From contig JAIRTG010000094.1 in the NCBI GenBank assembly GCA_031255055.1, positions 1-12,736 of the forward strand: 12,736 bases of DNA. Direction: 5' to 3'. Shown piece after piece: positions 6,914 to 12,736 of this stretch. The notes below the pieces were generated by a model, which made no database searches, had not been told where the DNA came from, and saw only the letters and a list, made by a program, of their open reading frames with translations. Numbering within the stretch: position 1 is the stretch's first letter; each line of letters starts with the position of its first letter. The DNA is from Prevotellaceae bacterium. GTDB lineage: Bacteria; Bacteroidota; Bacteroidia; Bacteroidales; Paludibacteraceae. The translations under genes were made by a program, and so were the position numbers.

Positions 6914-7084
6914 GTTCAACCGGTTATCGCAAGAGTGTGATAATTTGATTGAACCTGTTGTTTCGTCAACAGTAGTCTATGGGAACGTGCGATATTAAGG
7001 AATGAATTCGTGCGATAACAGAACCAACAATGAAGCCCTTCCGAAAGGAGGAGTCCGAACCGTGAGGGCAATGTCATCTCGGTT
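6914..7084 (+). ncRNA. Candidate structured RNA or remnant of one
   Basis: Four helices follow each other on this strand. GTTCAA (6914-6919) pairs with TTGAAC (6949-6954) and encloses TTATCGCA / TGTGATAA (6924-6931 / 6936-6943) with an AGAG loop and one G-U pair. CTGTTG / CAACAG (6955-6960 / 6967-6972) comes next, directly abutting. Then CTTCC-GAAA-GGAGG (7038-7051) has a GNRA loop, and AACCG / CGGTT (7058-7062 / 7080-7084) closes the set. CGTGCGATA occurs twice (6986 and 7009). I do not recognise a known RNA. A group II intron fragment is one guess, suggested by the GAAA hairpin and GTGCG motifs. A 30-codon frame also runs through it (7002-7094), without family features. Confidence 0.3.
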
Positions 7085-7106
7085 TAAGGATTAAATAGCT
7101 CTTTCA

Positions 7107-7186
7107 GCCCTTGGCGTCTTCCTTGAAGAAATATAAAGAGAAAGAGAATTAGGGGGGAAGTCTCCCCCTAATTCTCTTTCTCTTTA
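7107..7186 (-). repeat. Interspersed multi-hairpin repeat, copy 2 (3' part), also terminator of sufE
   Basis: This copy carries only the 3' part of the family: the GGCGTCTTCCTTGAAGA element, the TCTTT tract and the GGGGGAGACTTCCCCC hairpin, in minus orientation. Unlike other copies the pyrimidine tract is present on both sides, so 7134-7156 and 7164-7186 form a perfect 23-bp stem with a 7-nt loop. On the minus strand it follows the sufE coding end and includes its stop codon, so it probably ends the transcript or stabilises its 3' end. Confidence 0.8.
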
Positions 7187-7818
7187 AGAGGATTCGTACC
7201 CTCCTTTTTGGTTCTCACTTTTTTCTCTCTTTTGACGAAAATCGGACGGTCATACTTGTCGGCATTGACATTCAACAACATCTTTTCTCTTTTTGCCTTG
7301 ATTGCAACAGCATAGAGTCGCATTTGTTTGGCCATTGCCCGCAGTCCGTTCGAACGGGTGGGCGACAGGTGTTCCCACAGTCCTATTTGGTCGATAAAAT
7401 AGAGGTCGGCGGTTATGATTTCATCCGGCGTGTAGCCCGAAAAAACGCTGACAAGCATCGAAACAAGTCCTCTCACCATCACCGCGTCGCTGTCGCCTCT
7501 AAAATAAATCAAATCGTCCTTTTCTTCCGCGTACAGCCAAACGCGGCTTTGACAACCTGTGATCAGGTTTTGAGGCGTTTTCAGTTGCTCATCCAGCGGC
7601 TCAAGGGCGTTGCCTATATCGATCAGCAGGGCATACTTGTCCATCCAGTCGTCGATTCCGCTGAACATGTCGATGATTTCGTCTTGTCGTTGGTTGAGTT
7701 TATTTCGTCTGATGATTGTTTCTTCCTGTTTTTTCAGTTCTTCCTGTTTTATCAATTCTTCACGTCTTTTACGTTCTTCCTGTTCTTCAGGTGTTTCATT
7801 TTTTTTTTCGGTACGCAT
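7168..7818 (-). CDS. sufE: SufE-family cysteine desulfurase activator, with charged extensions
   Basis: SufE accepts sulfur from the cysteine desulfurase SufS on a conserved cysteine and passes it to the SUF scaffold for Fe-S cluster assembly in the cytosol. The SufE core spans about residues 44-172: DEIIDMFSGIDDWMDKYALL, then the active Cys89 in LITGCQSRVWL, DSDAVMVRGLVSMLVSVFSG and the DLYFIDQIGLWEHLSPTRSN helix block. At 216 aa the protein is well above the usual 140 or so. The first 40 residues are almost all E, K, Q and R (EEQEERKRREELIKQEELKK) and would form a charged helix. The last 45 are basic. The final codons (KEKEN, then TAG) lie inside the repeat hairpin at 7134-7186. No in-frame ATG lies between residue 1 and the core, so the extension is probably real. 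No other suf gene is adjacent. Confidence 0.9.
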   Translation of the reverse strand: MRTEKKNETPEEQEERKRREELIKQEELKKQEETIIRRNKLNQRQDEIIDMFSGIDDWMDKYALLIDIGNALEPLDEQLKTPQNLITGCQSRVWLYAEEKDDLIYFRGDSDAVMVRGLVSMLVSVFSGYTPDEIITADLYFIDQIGLWEHLSPTRSNGLRAMAKQMRLYAVAIKAKREKMLLNVNADKYDRPIFVKREKKVRTKKEGTNPLKEKEN

Positions 7819-7863
7819 GAGATGTTGCTGTTAAGTGTGGATTTACGGTTTATTTTGGAGGTG

Positions 7864-7871
7864 CAAAAGTA
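7864..7871 (-). promoter_or_regulatory. Bacteroidales -7 promoter element for sufE
   Basis: TACTTTTG on the minus strand matches TAnnTTTG exactly and is followed by CACC. It lies 45 bp upstream of the sufE ATG. No good -33 box is present. Confidence 0.6.
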
Positions 7872-7887
7872 CAATTTTTCGGTGTTT

Positions 7888-7918
7888 TTTGTGGCCTGAA
7901 AAAGAAGTTGTACCTTTA
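7888..7918 (+). promoter_or_regulatory. Bacteroidales promoter for the GH18 gene
   Basis: TTTG (7888-7891), a 19-bp spacer and TACCTTTA (7911-7918, one mismatch to TAnnTTTG) form a well-spaced promoter pointing toward the GH18 gene, whose ATG is 80 bp away. It is divergent from the sufE promoter with about 16 bp between. Confidence 0.6.
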
Positions 7919-7998
7919 AAAAGTCGTTTGACACTCCAAATATGCGGGTTTACACCAATGTATCAACCCTCAAGCATCCAATTTAAAATATTATAAAT

Positions 7999-9033
7999 AT
8001 GAAAAAAGTAATCCGACTCTCTTTTATTTTCCTTTTTCTTTTCGGCTGTTCGTGTAAAAAAGTAAAGAATACGGTTGAGACAGCGGCCGGTTTCAGACCC
8101 GCGTCCGATAAAATCGTATTGGCTTACACTACTTCGTGGAGTGAGATCTTGCCCGATCCTCTTTTTGTGACACATATCAATTATGCGTTCGGACACGTCA
8201 ACAGTACGTTCGACGGGATCCGTATCGACAACGAGGAACGATTGAAAAGTATTATCGGGCTGAAAAACCGGAAACCGACGTTAAAAATACTGCTTTCTGT
8301 CGGCGGATGGGGCAGCGGACGTTTTAGCGAAATGGCGGCGACGGAACGAACCCGGAAAAGCTTTGCCGCCGATTGCAAAAGAATTGTTGACGAACTGCAA
8401 CTCGACGGTATTGATATTGACTGGGAATATCCTACGTCGTCGGCCGCCGGCATATCGTCGTCGCCCGACGATACCCGAAACTATACCCTGTTGATGCAGG
8501 AAATAAGAGCGGCCGTCGGTGCGTCAAAATTGCTGACCCTGGCGTCGCCTGCCGGTGCAAAGTACTACGATTTCAAATCGTTGGTCTCGATTGTCGATTT
8601 CGTCAACATCATGACGTATGACATGGGAAATCCGCCCCGTCATCATTCGGCGCTCTATCCGTCCGACAATACGCGCATGTCGGGACGAGAAGCTGTTGAT
8701 GCGCATATCGAAGCCGGCTTCCCGATCGAACGGCTGGTCTATGGCGTGCCTTTTTACGGAAGAGCGTCCGGAGGACTCCCCGATTTTATACCTTATAAGG
8801 ATATTGTCGAACTGAAAACCGGTGAAAGAAAATGGGACGATACGGCCAAAAATCCGTATCTGGTGAATAGTGAGGGGGAGATTGTCTGCGTGTATGACGA
8901 CCCCGAATCGCTGGAAATAAAATGTGCTTATATCTTGGAACGGGGTATGGCGGGCGTGATGTATTGGGATTATGCGGGTGATGATGCTAACGGGACATTG
9001 CAAAAAATACTGTGGCAAAAAATACGAAATTAG
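7999..9033 (+). CDS. GH18 chitinase-like lipoprotein
   Basis: This 344-aa glycoside hydrolase family 18 protein is predicted to cut beta-1,4 bonds next to N-acetylglucosamine (chitin, chito-oligosaccharides or host N-glycan cores) outside the cytoplasm. The signal sequence (MKKVIRLSFIFLFLFGC) ends in a lipobox-like LFGC with Cys17 as the likely lipidated residue; phenylalanine at -2 is unusual. The barrel shows SVGGW (100-104), the catalytic DGIDIDWE (136-143, acid Glu143), MTYDM (about 205-209) and a final MYWDYAGDD, all GH18 hallmarks. There is no carbohydrate-binding module. No acidic surface-export motif follows the cysteine, so a periplasm-facing position is plausible but unproven. The endo-acting EndoF/EndoH type is a possible alternative to a true chitinase. 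It stands alone with its own promoter; a repeat copy begins directly after the stop codon. Confidence 0.92.
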   Translation: MKKVIRLSFIFLFLFGCSCKKVKNTVETAAGFRPASDKIVLAYTTSWSEILPDPLFVTHINYAFGHVNSTFDGIRIDNEERLKSIIGLKNRKPTLKILLSVGGWGSGRFSEMAATERTRKSFAADCKRIVDELQLDGIDIDWEYPTSSAAGISSSPDDTRNYTLLMQEIRAAVGASKLLTLASPAGAKYYDFKSLVSIVDFVNIMTYDMGNPPRHHSALYPSDNTRMSGREAVDAHIEAGFPIERLVYGVPFYGRASGGLPDFIPYKDIVELKTGERKWDDTAKNPYLVNSEGEIVCVYDDPESLEIKCAYILERGMAGVMYWDYAGDDANGTLQKILWQKIRN

Positions 9034-9140
9034 TCGGGGCGTTGCGGGGCAGAGCCCCGCAGAGGGGGTAGCGGAAGACCGCCGCAGGCGGGCTGAAGCG
9101 AGGGGGAGACTTCCCCCCCCCTCATTATCTTTCTCTTCTT
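9034..9140 (+). repeat. Interspersed GC-rich multi-hairpin repeat, copy 3
   Basis: This copy starts immediately after the GH18 stop codon. It has GCGGGGC-AGA-GCCCCGC (9044-9060), CCGCC-GCA-GGCGG, GGGGGA-GACT-TCCCCC and the TCTTT tract. It is nearly identical to the 5' part of copy 1 and to copy 4 reversed. It lies between the converging ends of the GH18 gene and the glutamine synthetase and probably acts as the terminator of at least the former. Confidence 0.85.
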
Positions 9141-9191
9141 AGTGTTTTTTTTAGTGATTAGTGATTTGCAAGTTCGCTATGTTTAAAAACA

Positions 9192-10703
9192 CTATCCGAT
9201 ATTTGCATATTTTCTGACCAGATTAAGTGTTTTTTCTTCGTCGTTTTCCAGTTCTCGGCGGAGATTGCTGTCGTCGAACGATTTCAGCCTTTTGATTAAG
9301 CCGTCGACCAACTGAGGACTGAATACCTGATATTGTTCGTAGATGCTTCGCTGTTGTTCCAGACATTCGGCCGACGCTGTACACGAATCGGGCAGATGAC
9401 TCAATTTTTCGGCTGTCGCCTTGTGTTCGTCGCTGAAAATGTTCACGCTCACATAACGCTCTTTTGCATATTCAATCGCGTCGCGCTTTTCAAAACCATG
9501 ACGTGCGGCGACCGTCAAGCCTGCCATCAGGAGGTAAATATCGGCGGAACCGTCGGGACAACGAAATTCGACTGTCTGCTTATTGCCGACATCGGCTTTC
9601 GATTGTGGCTGTTCCAGCGGATTTGCATCGGTAATCATCTGTTGGGCGCCGCTCGTCCACCCCAGCGGCACACGTACCAGTACGGAACGATTGCGATCGC
9701 CCCAGCAAATGTTTGTCGGCGCTTCCTGATGGGGAACCAAACGGAAATAGGATGTGGGAACGGTGTTTCCAAACGCTGTCAATGAGGATGCCGTGTCCAG
9801 AAAACCGGCAATGGTTTTCAGCGCCGTATTGGTCAGTTCGCCGTTGCCGTCGACGTACATGTTGCGGCTGTCCTTGACGATTTTTGTGTGTACGTGCATC
9901 CCGCTTCCGGCTTTTCCTGTGGTGATCTTGGGCGAGAAAGTCAAATCAAGACCGTGCTCGTAGGCCAACGTACGCAAGATCCATTTGGCGATAAGCAACT
10001 GGTCGGCGGCCTCTTCGACATCGACCGGAAGAAATTCGATTTCGTTTTGCTCGAACGAAAAATCGTTTAATGTGAAATTGCCGACTTCCGAGTGTCCGTA
10101 TTTTATTTTTCCGCCCGTTTTTGCGATGGCCTGCATACACTTACGCCTGAAATCGCCCCATTTGCAAAACGGACTCGATTCGTGATAGCCCCGTTGATTT
10201 TCGGCTTCGAACAGTTCGTCTCTTTTGCTTACGATGTAGTATTCCAGTTCGCCCATCGCCTGAAATTCCATGCCTGTTACCCGTTTGAATGTTTGATGTG
10301 CCTTGCGCAGGGTGTATTCGGGAGCGGTTTCGAGCGGTTTTCCGTCTTTGGTGTAATAGCTACAAAGGATGTCGACGGATGGAATTTGGCTGAACGGATT
10401 CAAAAAAGCCGTCCGGTATCGGGGAATGACATAGAGGTCGCTCGCACCCGATTCGATATATGGAAACAGGCTGGAGCCGTCTACCCGTTCGCCGTAGCTC
10501 AAGATACTGTCCAGGTGTGGCAGGTCGTTGATGATGAAATTCAATGTTTTTAAGCGACCGTCTGCGCCGACATAACGAAGGTTGATGATTTCGATATTGT
10601 TTTCGGAGATGTAATAGATCAGGTCTGATTTTGTAAACTCTTTCGGCTCTTTTTGAAGGAATCGAACCAAAGGATTCGGAGATAAGTTGAATGTATTAGT
10701 CAT
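9192..10703 (-). CDS. glnA: Glutamine synthetase (type I-like)
   Basis: This 503-aa enzyme joins ammonia to glutamate with ATP, giving glutamine in the cytosol. The N-terminal beta-grasp domain (about residues 25-115) includes ADGRLKTLNF. The catalytic domain shows the metal-binding GELEYYI (Glu152, Glu154), NEIEF (220-224), the ATP/metal loop AGSGMHVH (265-272), the active-site glutamate in HQEAP (Glu327), the NRS loop (338-340) and VEFRCPDGSADIY (378-390). I see no NLYDLPP-type tail, so the adenylylation tyrosine of enterobacterial GlnA appears to be missing. The protein is longer than the usual 440-470 aa of type I and far shorter than the 700-aa type III. A family member acting on another amine (GlnA-like gamma-glutamyl ligase) cannot be excluded. 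A -7 element lies 35 bp upstream. Confidence 0.9.
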   Translation of the reverse strand: MTNTFNLSPNPLVRFLQKEPKEFTKSDLIYYISENNIEIINLRYVGADGRLKTLNFIINDLPHLDSILSYGERVDGSSLFPYIESGASDLYVIPRYRTAFLNPFSQIPSVDILCSYYTKDGKPLETAPEYTLRKAHQTFKRVTGMEFQAMGELEYYIVSKRDELFEAENQRGYHESSPFCKWGDFRRKCMQAIAKTGGKIKYGHSEVGNFTLNDFSFEQNEIEFLPVDVEEAADQLLIAKWILRTLAYEHGLDLTFSPKITTGKAGSGMHVHTKIVKDSRNMYVDGNGELTNTALKTIAGFLDTASSLTAFGNTVPTSYFRLVPHQEAPTNICWGDRNRSVLVRVPLGWTSGAQQMITDANPLEQPQSKADVGNKQTVEFRCPDGSADIYLLMAGLTVAARHGFEKRDAIEYAKERYVSVNIFSDEHKATAEKLSHLPDSCTASAECLEQQRSIYEQYQVFSPQLVDGLIKRLKSFDDSNLRRELENDEEKTLNLVRKYANIG

Positions 10704-10730
10704 ATTGTTACAATATAAATGTATGTGATT

Positions 10731-10760
10731 TTTGCGGCAAAAGTAGGAATATTATCTTTG
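10731..10760 (+). promoter_or_regulatory. Plus-strand promoter toward the lipoprotein gene
   Basis: TTTG (10731-10734), an 18-bp spacer and TATCTTTG (10753-10760), an exact -7 match, point right. The next credible ATG gene starts at 11089, so a transcript would have a leader of about 320 nt that includes the open frame at 10788-11075. Confidence 0.5.
10738..10745 (-). promoter_or_regulatory. Bacteroidales -7 promoter element for glnA
   Basis: TACTTTTG on the minus strand matches TAnnTTTG exactly, 34 bp upstream of the glnA ATG. It lies inside the spacer of the plus-strand promoter at 10731-10760, so the two promoters overlap and would compete for RNA polymerase. Confidence 0.6.
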
Positions 10761-10787
10761 CGGATGTGGATTTTCTACAATTCTTAA

Positions 10788-11075
10788 CAGATTAAGAATC
10801 ATTGTTTCAACAGGTTATATTGCTTTGTTTCAAATTCGAGAAAGACGGTTTTTCCGCGTACGGGCTTACGGATTGATGCCGAACTTTACAATGAAAAACG
10901 AATCGGAAAGATTGTTCTTCCGCCGTTTTTTCGAAAGCGATTTCGTTTGAAAGTCGGAAAGCGTTTGCCGGTACCGAAGCCGGTCTATTTTGTCAATCGG
11001 GATGCAACGTTTTGCGGCGAAATTGCATCTCTCCGTTTCAAAAATATATGGCTAAATCAAGTATGTTTTAATTAA
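10788..11075 (+). pseudogene. Open frame of 95 codons without a start codon, possible gene remnant
   Basis: Between an in-frame TAA (10785-10787) and TAA (11073-11075) the frame is open for 95 codons and contains no ATG. The second half is protein-like and basic, with codon use like the neighbouring genes: RIGKIVLPPFFRKRFRLKVG and RLPVPKPVYFVNRDATFCGE. Another frame upstream (KFEKDGFSAYGLTD, stop at about 10874) also reads like protein, so a frameshifted gene is possible. I do not recognise the family. It could equally be the untranslated leader of the lipoprotein gene, or start at a rare codon such as ATT. Confidence 0.3.
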
Positions 11076-11088
11076 AAACGAATCAAAA

Positions 11089-11859
11089 ATGAAATTAAAA
11101 AAGTTATTTCATCTCACACTCACTCTCATTCTTTTGTCGACGGTTTTTTCATCCTGTAATAAAAAAGAGCCGTCTCCCATTTTTATCGGTTTTAACGCTG
11201 TCTACATAAAAAGCGACGAAAGTTTTGAATTTGACATTCATTTCGGCAACGGCGGCTACGAAGTCACCGTGAATAACGAAAGCGTTGTCACGGCGGAGGT
11301 AACAAACAGTACGGTGAAACTTCAGCCCGTGGCTATGGGAGTGGCCACAGTGACCATCACCGACAGCGCACAGGAAAGCCTTCAATTCACGGTACATGTG
11401 GTGGAACCTTATCTTGCCTTTGGGGTGATCGACATGAGTATCGAAAGCAATGTTGCCGACGCAGAGAGTCGAAAAGCGATTCTGGAGGATATTGAGAAAA
11501 ACATTCTTCTCAAAGAGGGATATTTGTACGACTTGACAAAAAATGCGGCGAAACCGTTCAAAGGATACAAGCAGTTTTGGAACGATACGGCGGAATTGCA
11601 GGGAACGTATGAGATGGATGATTATTTATTGACGCTCAAAAATGCGGATACGGAAATTGCATACACCGTCGAAAAGAATGATTATGGCAAGATGTTCAAC
11701 GATTATCTTGTATCGGATGTCGTTCCGGGCGAATTTTTTGAATATCCGATATTTACGCTAAGCGCCGATTTGACCGAAAAGTATGGCAAGGAATATACCG
11801 GAGTACAAAGTGTAAAAATTGTGGCGGCAGTTCAACTTTTTGTATACAGGTCAGAATAA
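11089..11859 (+). CDS. Lipoprotein with an Ig-like (Big2-type) domain, function unknown
   Basis: The product is 256 aa. A classical lipoprotein signal peptide (MKLKKLFHLTLTLILLSTVF) ends at a lipobox FSSC with Cys23. Residues about 29-107 resemble a bacterial Ig-like group 2 domain: alternating hydrophobic strands with FEFDIHFGNGGYEVTVNNES and the typical close AMGVATVTITD. The remaining 150 residues (from about IDMSIESN) are rich in aspartate, glutamate and tyrosine and match no family I know. It is probably anchored in the outer membrane. It stands alone, with an AT-rich leader and no Shine-Dalgarno, and ends in an intrinsic terminator. Function cannot be assigned. Confidence 0.82.
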   Translation: MKLKKLFHLTLTLILLSTVFSSCNKKEPSPIFIGFNAVYIKSDESFEFDIHFGNGGYEVTVNNESVVTAEVTNSTVKLQPVAMGVATVTITDSAQESLQFTVHVVEPYLAFGVIDMSIESNVADAESRKAILEDIEKNILLKEGYLYDLTKNAAKPFKGYKQFWNDTAELQGTYEMDDYLLTLKNADTEIAYTVEKNDYGKMFNDYLVSDVVPGEFFEYPIFTLSADLTEKYGKEYTGVQSVKIVAAVQLFVYRSE

Positions 11860-11896
11860 ATGTTGATATGTTTACAGTTACAGGGTAGATGATCCC

Positions 11897-11933
11897 TAAC
11901 GCCTGTCGGCTAATGTCGTCAGGCGTTATTTTT
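11897..11933 (+). terminator. Intrinsic terminator of the lipoprotein gene
   Basis: TAACGCCTG (11897-11905) pairs perfectly with CAGGCGTTA (11920-11928), followed by a short T run, 37 bp after the stop codon. Confidence 0.85.
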
Positions 11934-12228
11934 AACAGTTACCCTCTCCGCCGACTGTTCATGGATTTGATATTTTTTTAGTCCTGCCTTTCGGGGTGCG
12001 CCGACGTAATCAATGAAGAAAGAGAAAGAGAAAGAATATTAGGTGGGGGAAGTCTCCCCCTCGCTTCAGCCGCCTACGGCGTCTTCCGCTACCCCCTCTG
12101 CGGGGCTCTGCCCCGCAACGCCCCGAGCCGATTGCTCAATAAAATAGGAGATAACAGACACACACTTCCCTTTAGCTCTCCCTCTCCGCCCGGAGAAAGG
12201 CCGCTGTGTCGGAGGTTGGTAAAAAGAA
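11934..12228. other. Intergenic region between converging genes
   Basis: Apart from the repeat copy 4 inside it I see no gene here. Short imperfect hairpins occur, for example CTCTCC-GCCC-GGAGAA near 12182-12197, but none has a clear role. Confidence 0.5.
12014..12125 (-). repeat. Interspersed GC-rich multi-hairpin repeat, copy 4
   Basis: This is the reverse-oriented form of copies 1 and 3: purine tract, GGGGGAAGTCTCCCCC hairpin, GCCGCCTACGGC, CTACCCCCTCTGC, then GCGGGGC-TCT-GCCCCGC and GCCCC. It lies between the converging lipoprotein and T9SS cargo genes and is oriented with the latter. The central hairpin loop (TA between GCC and GGC) differs from the other copies. Confidence 0.85.
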
Positions 12229-12254
12229 AACGAGCGTTTGGTACAACGCTCGTT
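12221..12254 (-). terminator. Intrinsic terminator of the T9SS cargo gene
   Basis: AACGAGCGTT (12229-12238) and AACGCTCGTT (12245-12254) form a perfect 10-bp stem with a 6-nt loop. On the minus strand it is followed by TTTTCTTTTT, 54 bp after the stop codon of the gene. Confidence 0.9.
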
Positions 12255-12308
12255 GGTCTTTTGGTTTCGGGAACAGCGGGAAAGTCCTTTGCAAAAGCAG
12301 GCCGCTTT

Positions 12309-12736
12309 TTATTCCCTGATTATTTTCACACTGAAATCATCCACCGACACTATATAAATACCTTTGGCCAATGTAGACAGATTTATGTGCGTTTCGCCTT
12401 CCGAAGCAGTGTATGCACCGATTTGCTGTCCGCTCATGTTGGTAATGCGGACAGTTTGTCCCGCTTGCGTTCCCGATACCGCAAGATTGTCCTGCGCCGG
12501 ATTGGGATAAGCATTTATTTTCACCTGATAGTCCGAGACCGCTACGGTTGCCGACGACGTTACTTCGTGGTCGGAATAATAATAAGTTGTGCGGGATGTT
12601 TCCACCCACGCGCCGTCAATCCACTGGGAAGTAACCGTCAATTGCTGTTGTCCCTGTTCGTTGTATGTATAATCAGACTTACGGTAATTAATCCAATCGA
12701 ATGTCCAAACGCCGTCGGAATAAGGTTCGCCGCCTG
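12309..12736 (-). CDS. C-terminal part of a secreted protein with a T9SS sorting domain (partial)
   Basis: The frame is open from the right edge to the stop at 12309 (142 aa seen), with no start codon needed inside the window, so the gene continues beyond it. The upstream part (EPYSDGVWTFDWINYRKSDY, then WIDGAWVETSRTTYYYSD) has the W/Y-rich alternating pattern of repeat-built surface proteins. The last 75 residues are a type A T9SS sorting domain: AYPNPAQDNLAVSG, VRITNMSGQQIG, INLSTLAKGIYIVSVDD and a closing KIIRE. The family is exported through the Sec and then the type IX system across the outer membrane, where the domain is removed and the cargo attached or released. The catalytic or binding part is not in the window. 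Confidence 0.9.
   Translation of the reverse strand, partial: GGEPYSDGVWTFDWINYRKSDYTYNEQGQQQLTVTSQWIDGAWVETSRTTYYYSDHEVTSSATVAVSDYQVKINAYPNPAQDNLAVSGTQAGQTVRITNMSGQQIGAYTASEGETHINLSTLAKGIYIVSVDDFSVKIIRE

Noticed and set aside
7002..7094. 30-codon frame starting MNSCDNRTNNEALPKGG
   Set aside because: Too short, lies across predicted helices and matches no family I know; kept only as a note within the candidate RNA.
10800..10875. HicB-like reading (EKDGFSAY) suggesting a toxin-antitoxin gene
   Set aside because: Only about 15 residues resemble the motif, a stop follows at once and no HicA-like partner is present.

Overview
This window looks like Bacteroidota chromosome, most likely order Bacteroidales. 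Translation starts lack Shine-Dalgarno motifs and sit in AT-rich leaders. Several upstream regions carry the Bacteroidales -7 element TAnnTTTG, in three cases with a TTG or TTTG box 18-19 bp upstream. PheS, the branching enzyme and SufE read as Bacteroidales forms. A protein with a type IX secretion (T9SS) sorting domain argues against the genus Bacteroides itself and for a T9SS-bearing Bacteroidales lineage. This placement is inferred from reading the sequence, not from a database search.

Layout from left to right. Positions 1-455 hold a possible gene end at the extreme left and a multi-hairpin GC-rich interspersed repeat. Next on the minus strand come a glycogen branching enzyme (glgB, about 456-2477) and a DUF2461 protein (2541-3221), probably co-transcribed. 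Divergent from them is pheS (3411-4430), which ends in a clear intrinsic terminator. From about 4490 to 5345 there is no credible gene. The stretch is a tandem array of five units of about 156-183 bp, each built around a 32-bp hairpin whose arms show compensatory base changes. An AraC-type regulator (5441-6352, minus) follows, then about 780 bp without a convincing gene that holds a minus-strand promoter and a run of RNA-like stem-loops (6914-7084). sufE (7168-7818, minus) is divergent from a GH18 chitinase-like lipoprotein (7999-9033, plus). A glutamine synthetase (9192-10703, minus) is followed by an open frame without a start codon (10788-11075) and a lipoprotein with an Ig-like domain (11089-11859, plus). 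The window ends inside a T9SS cargo gene read on the minus strand.

The genes are mostly unrelated housekeeping and surface functions: glycogen synthesis, tRNA charging, Fe-S assembly, nitrogen assimilation and chitin-type glycan hydrolysis. There is no single pathway. The unusual content is in the non-coding DNA. One system is the tandem hairpin array downstream of araC. Read on the minus strand, its conserved core gives a GNRA-capped hairpin, in three of five copies followed directly by a U-tract. The other is a family of GC-rich hairpin modules, four loci in 12.7 kb, each lying at the 3' end of a gene; one supplies the last codons and stop of sufE.
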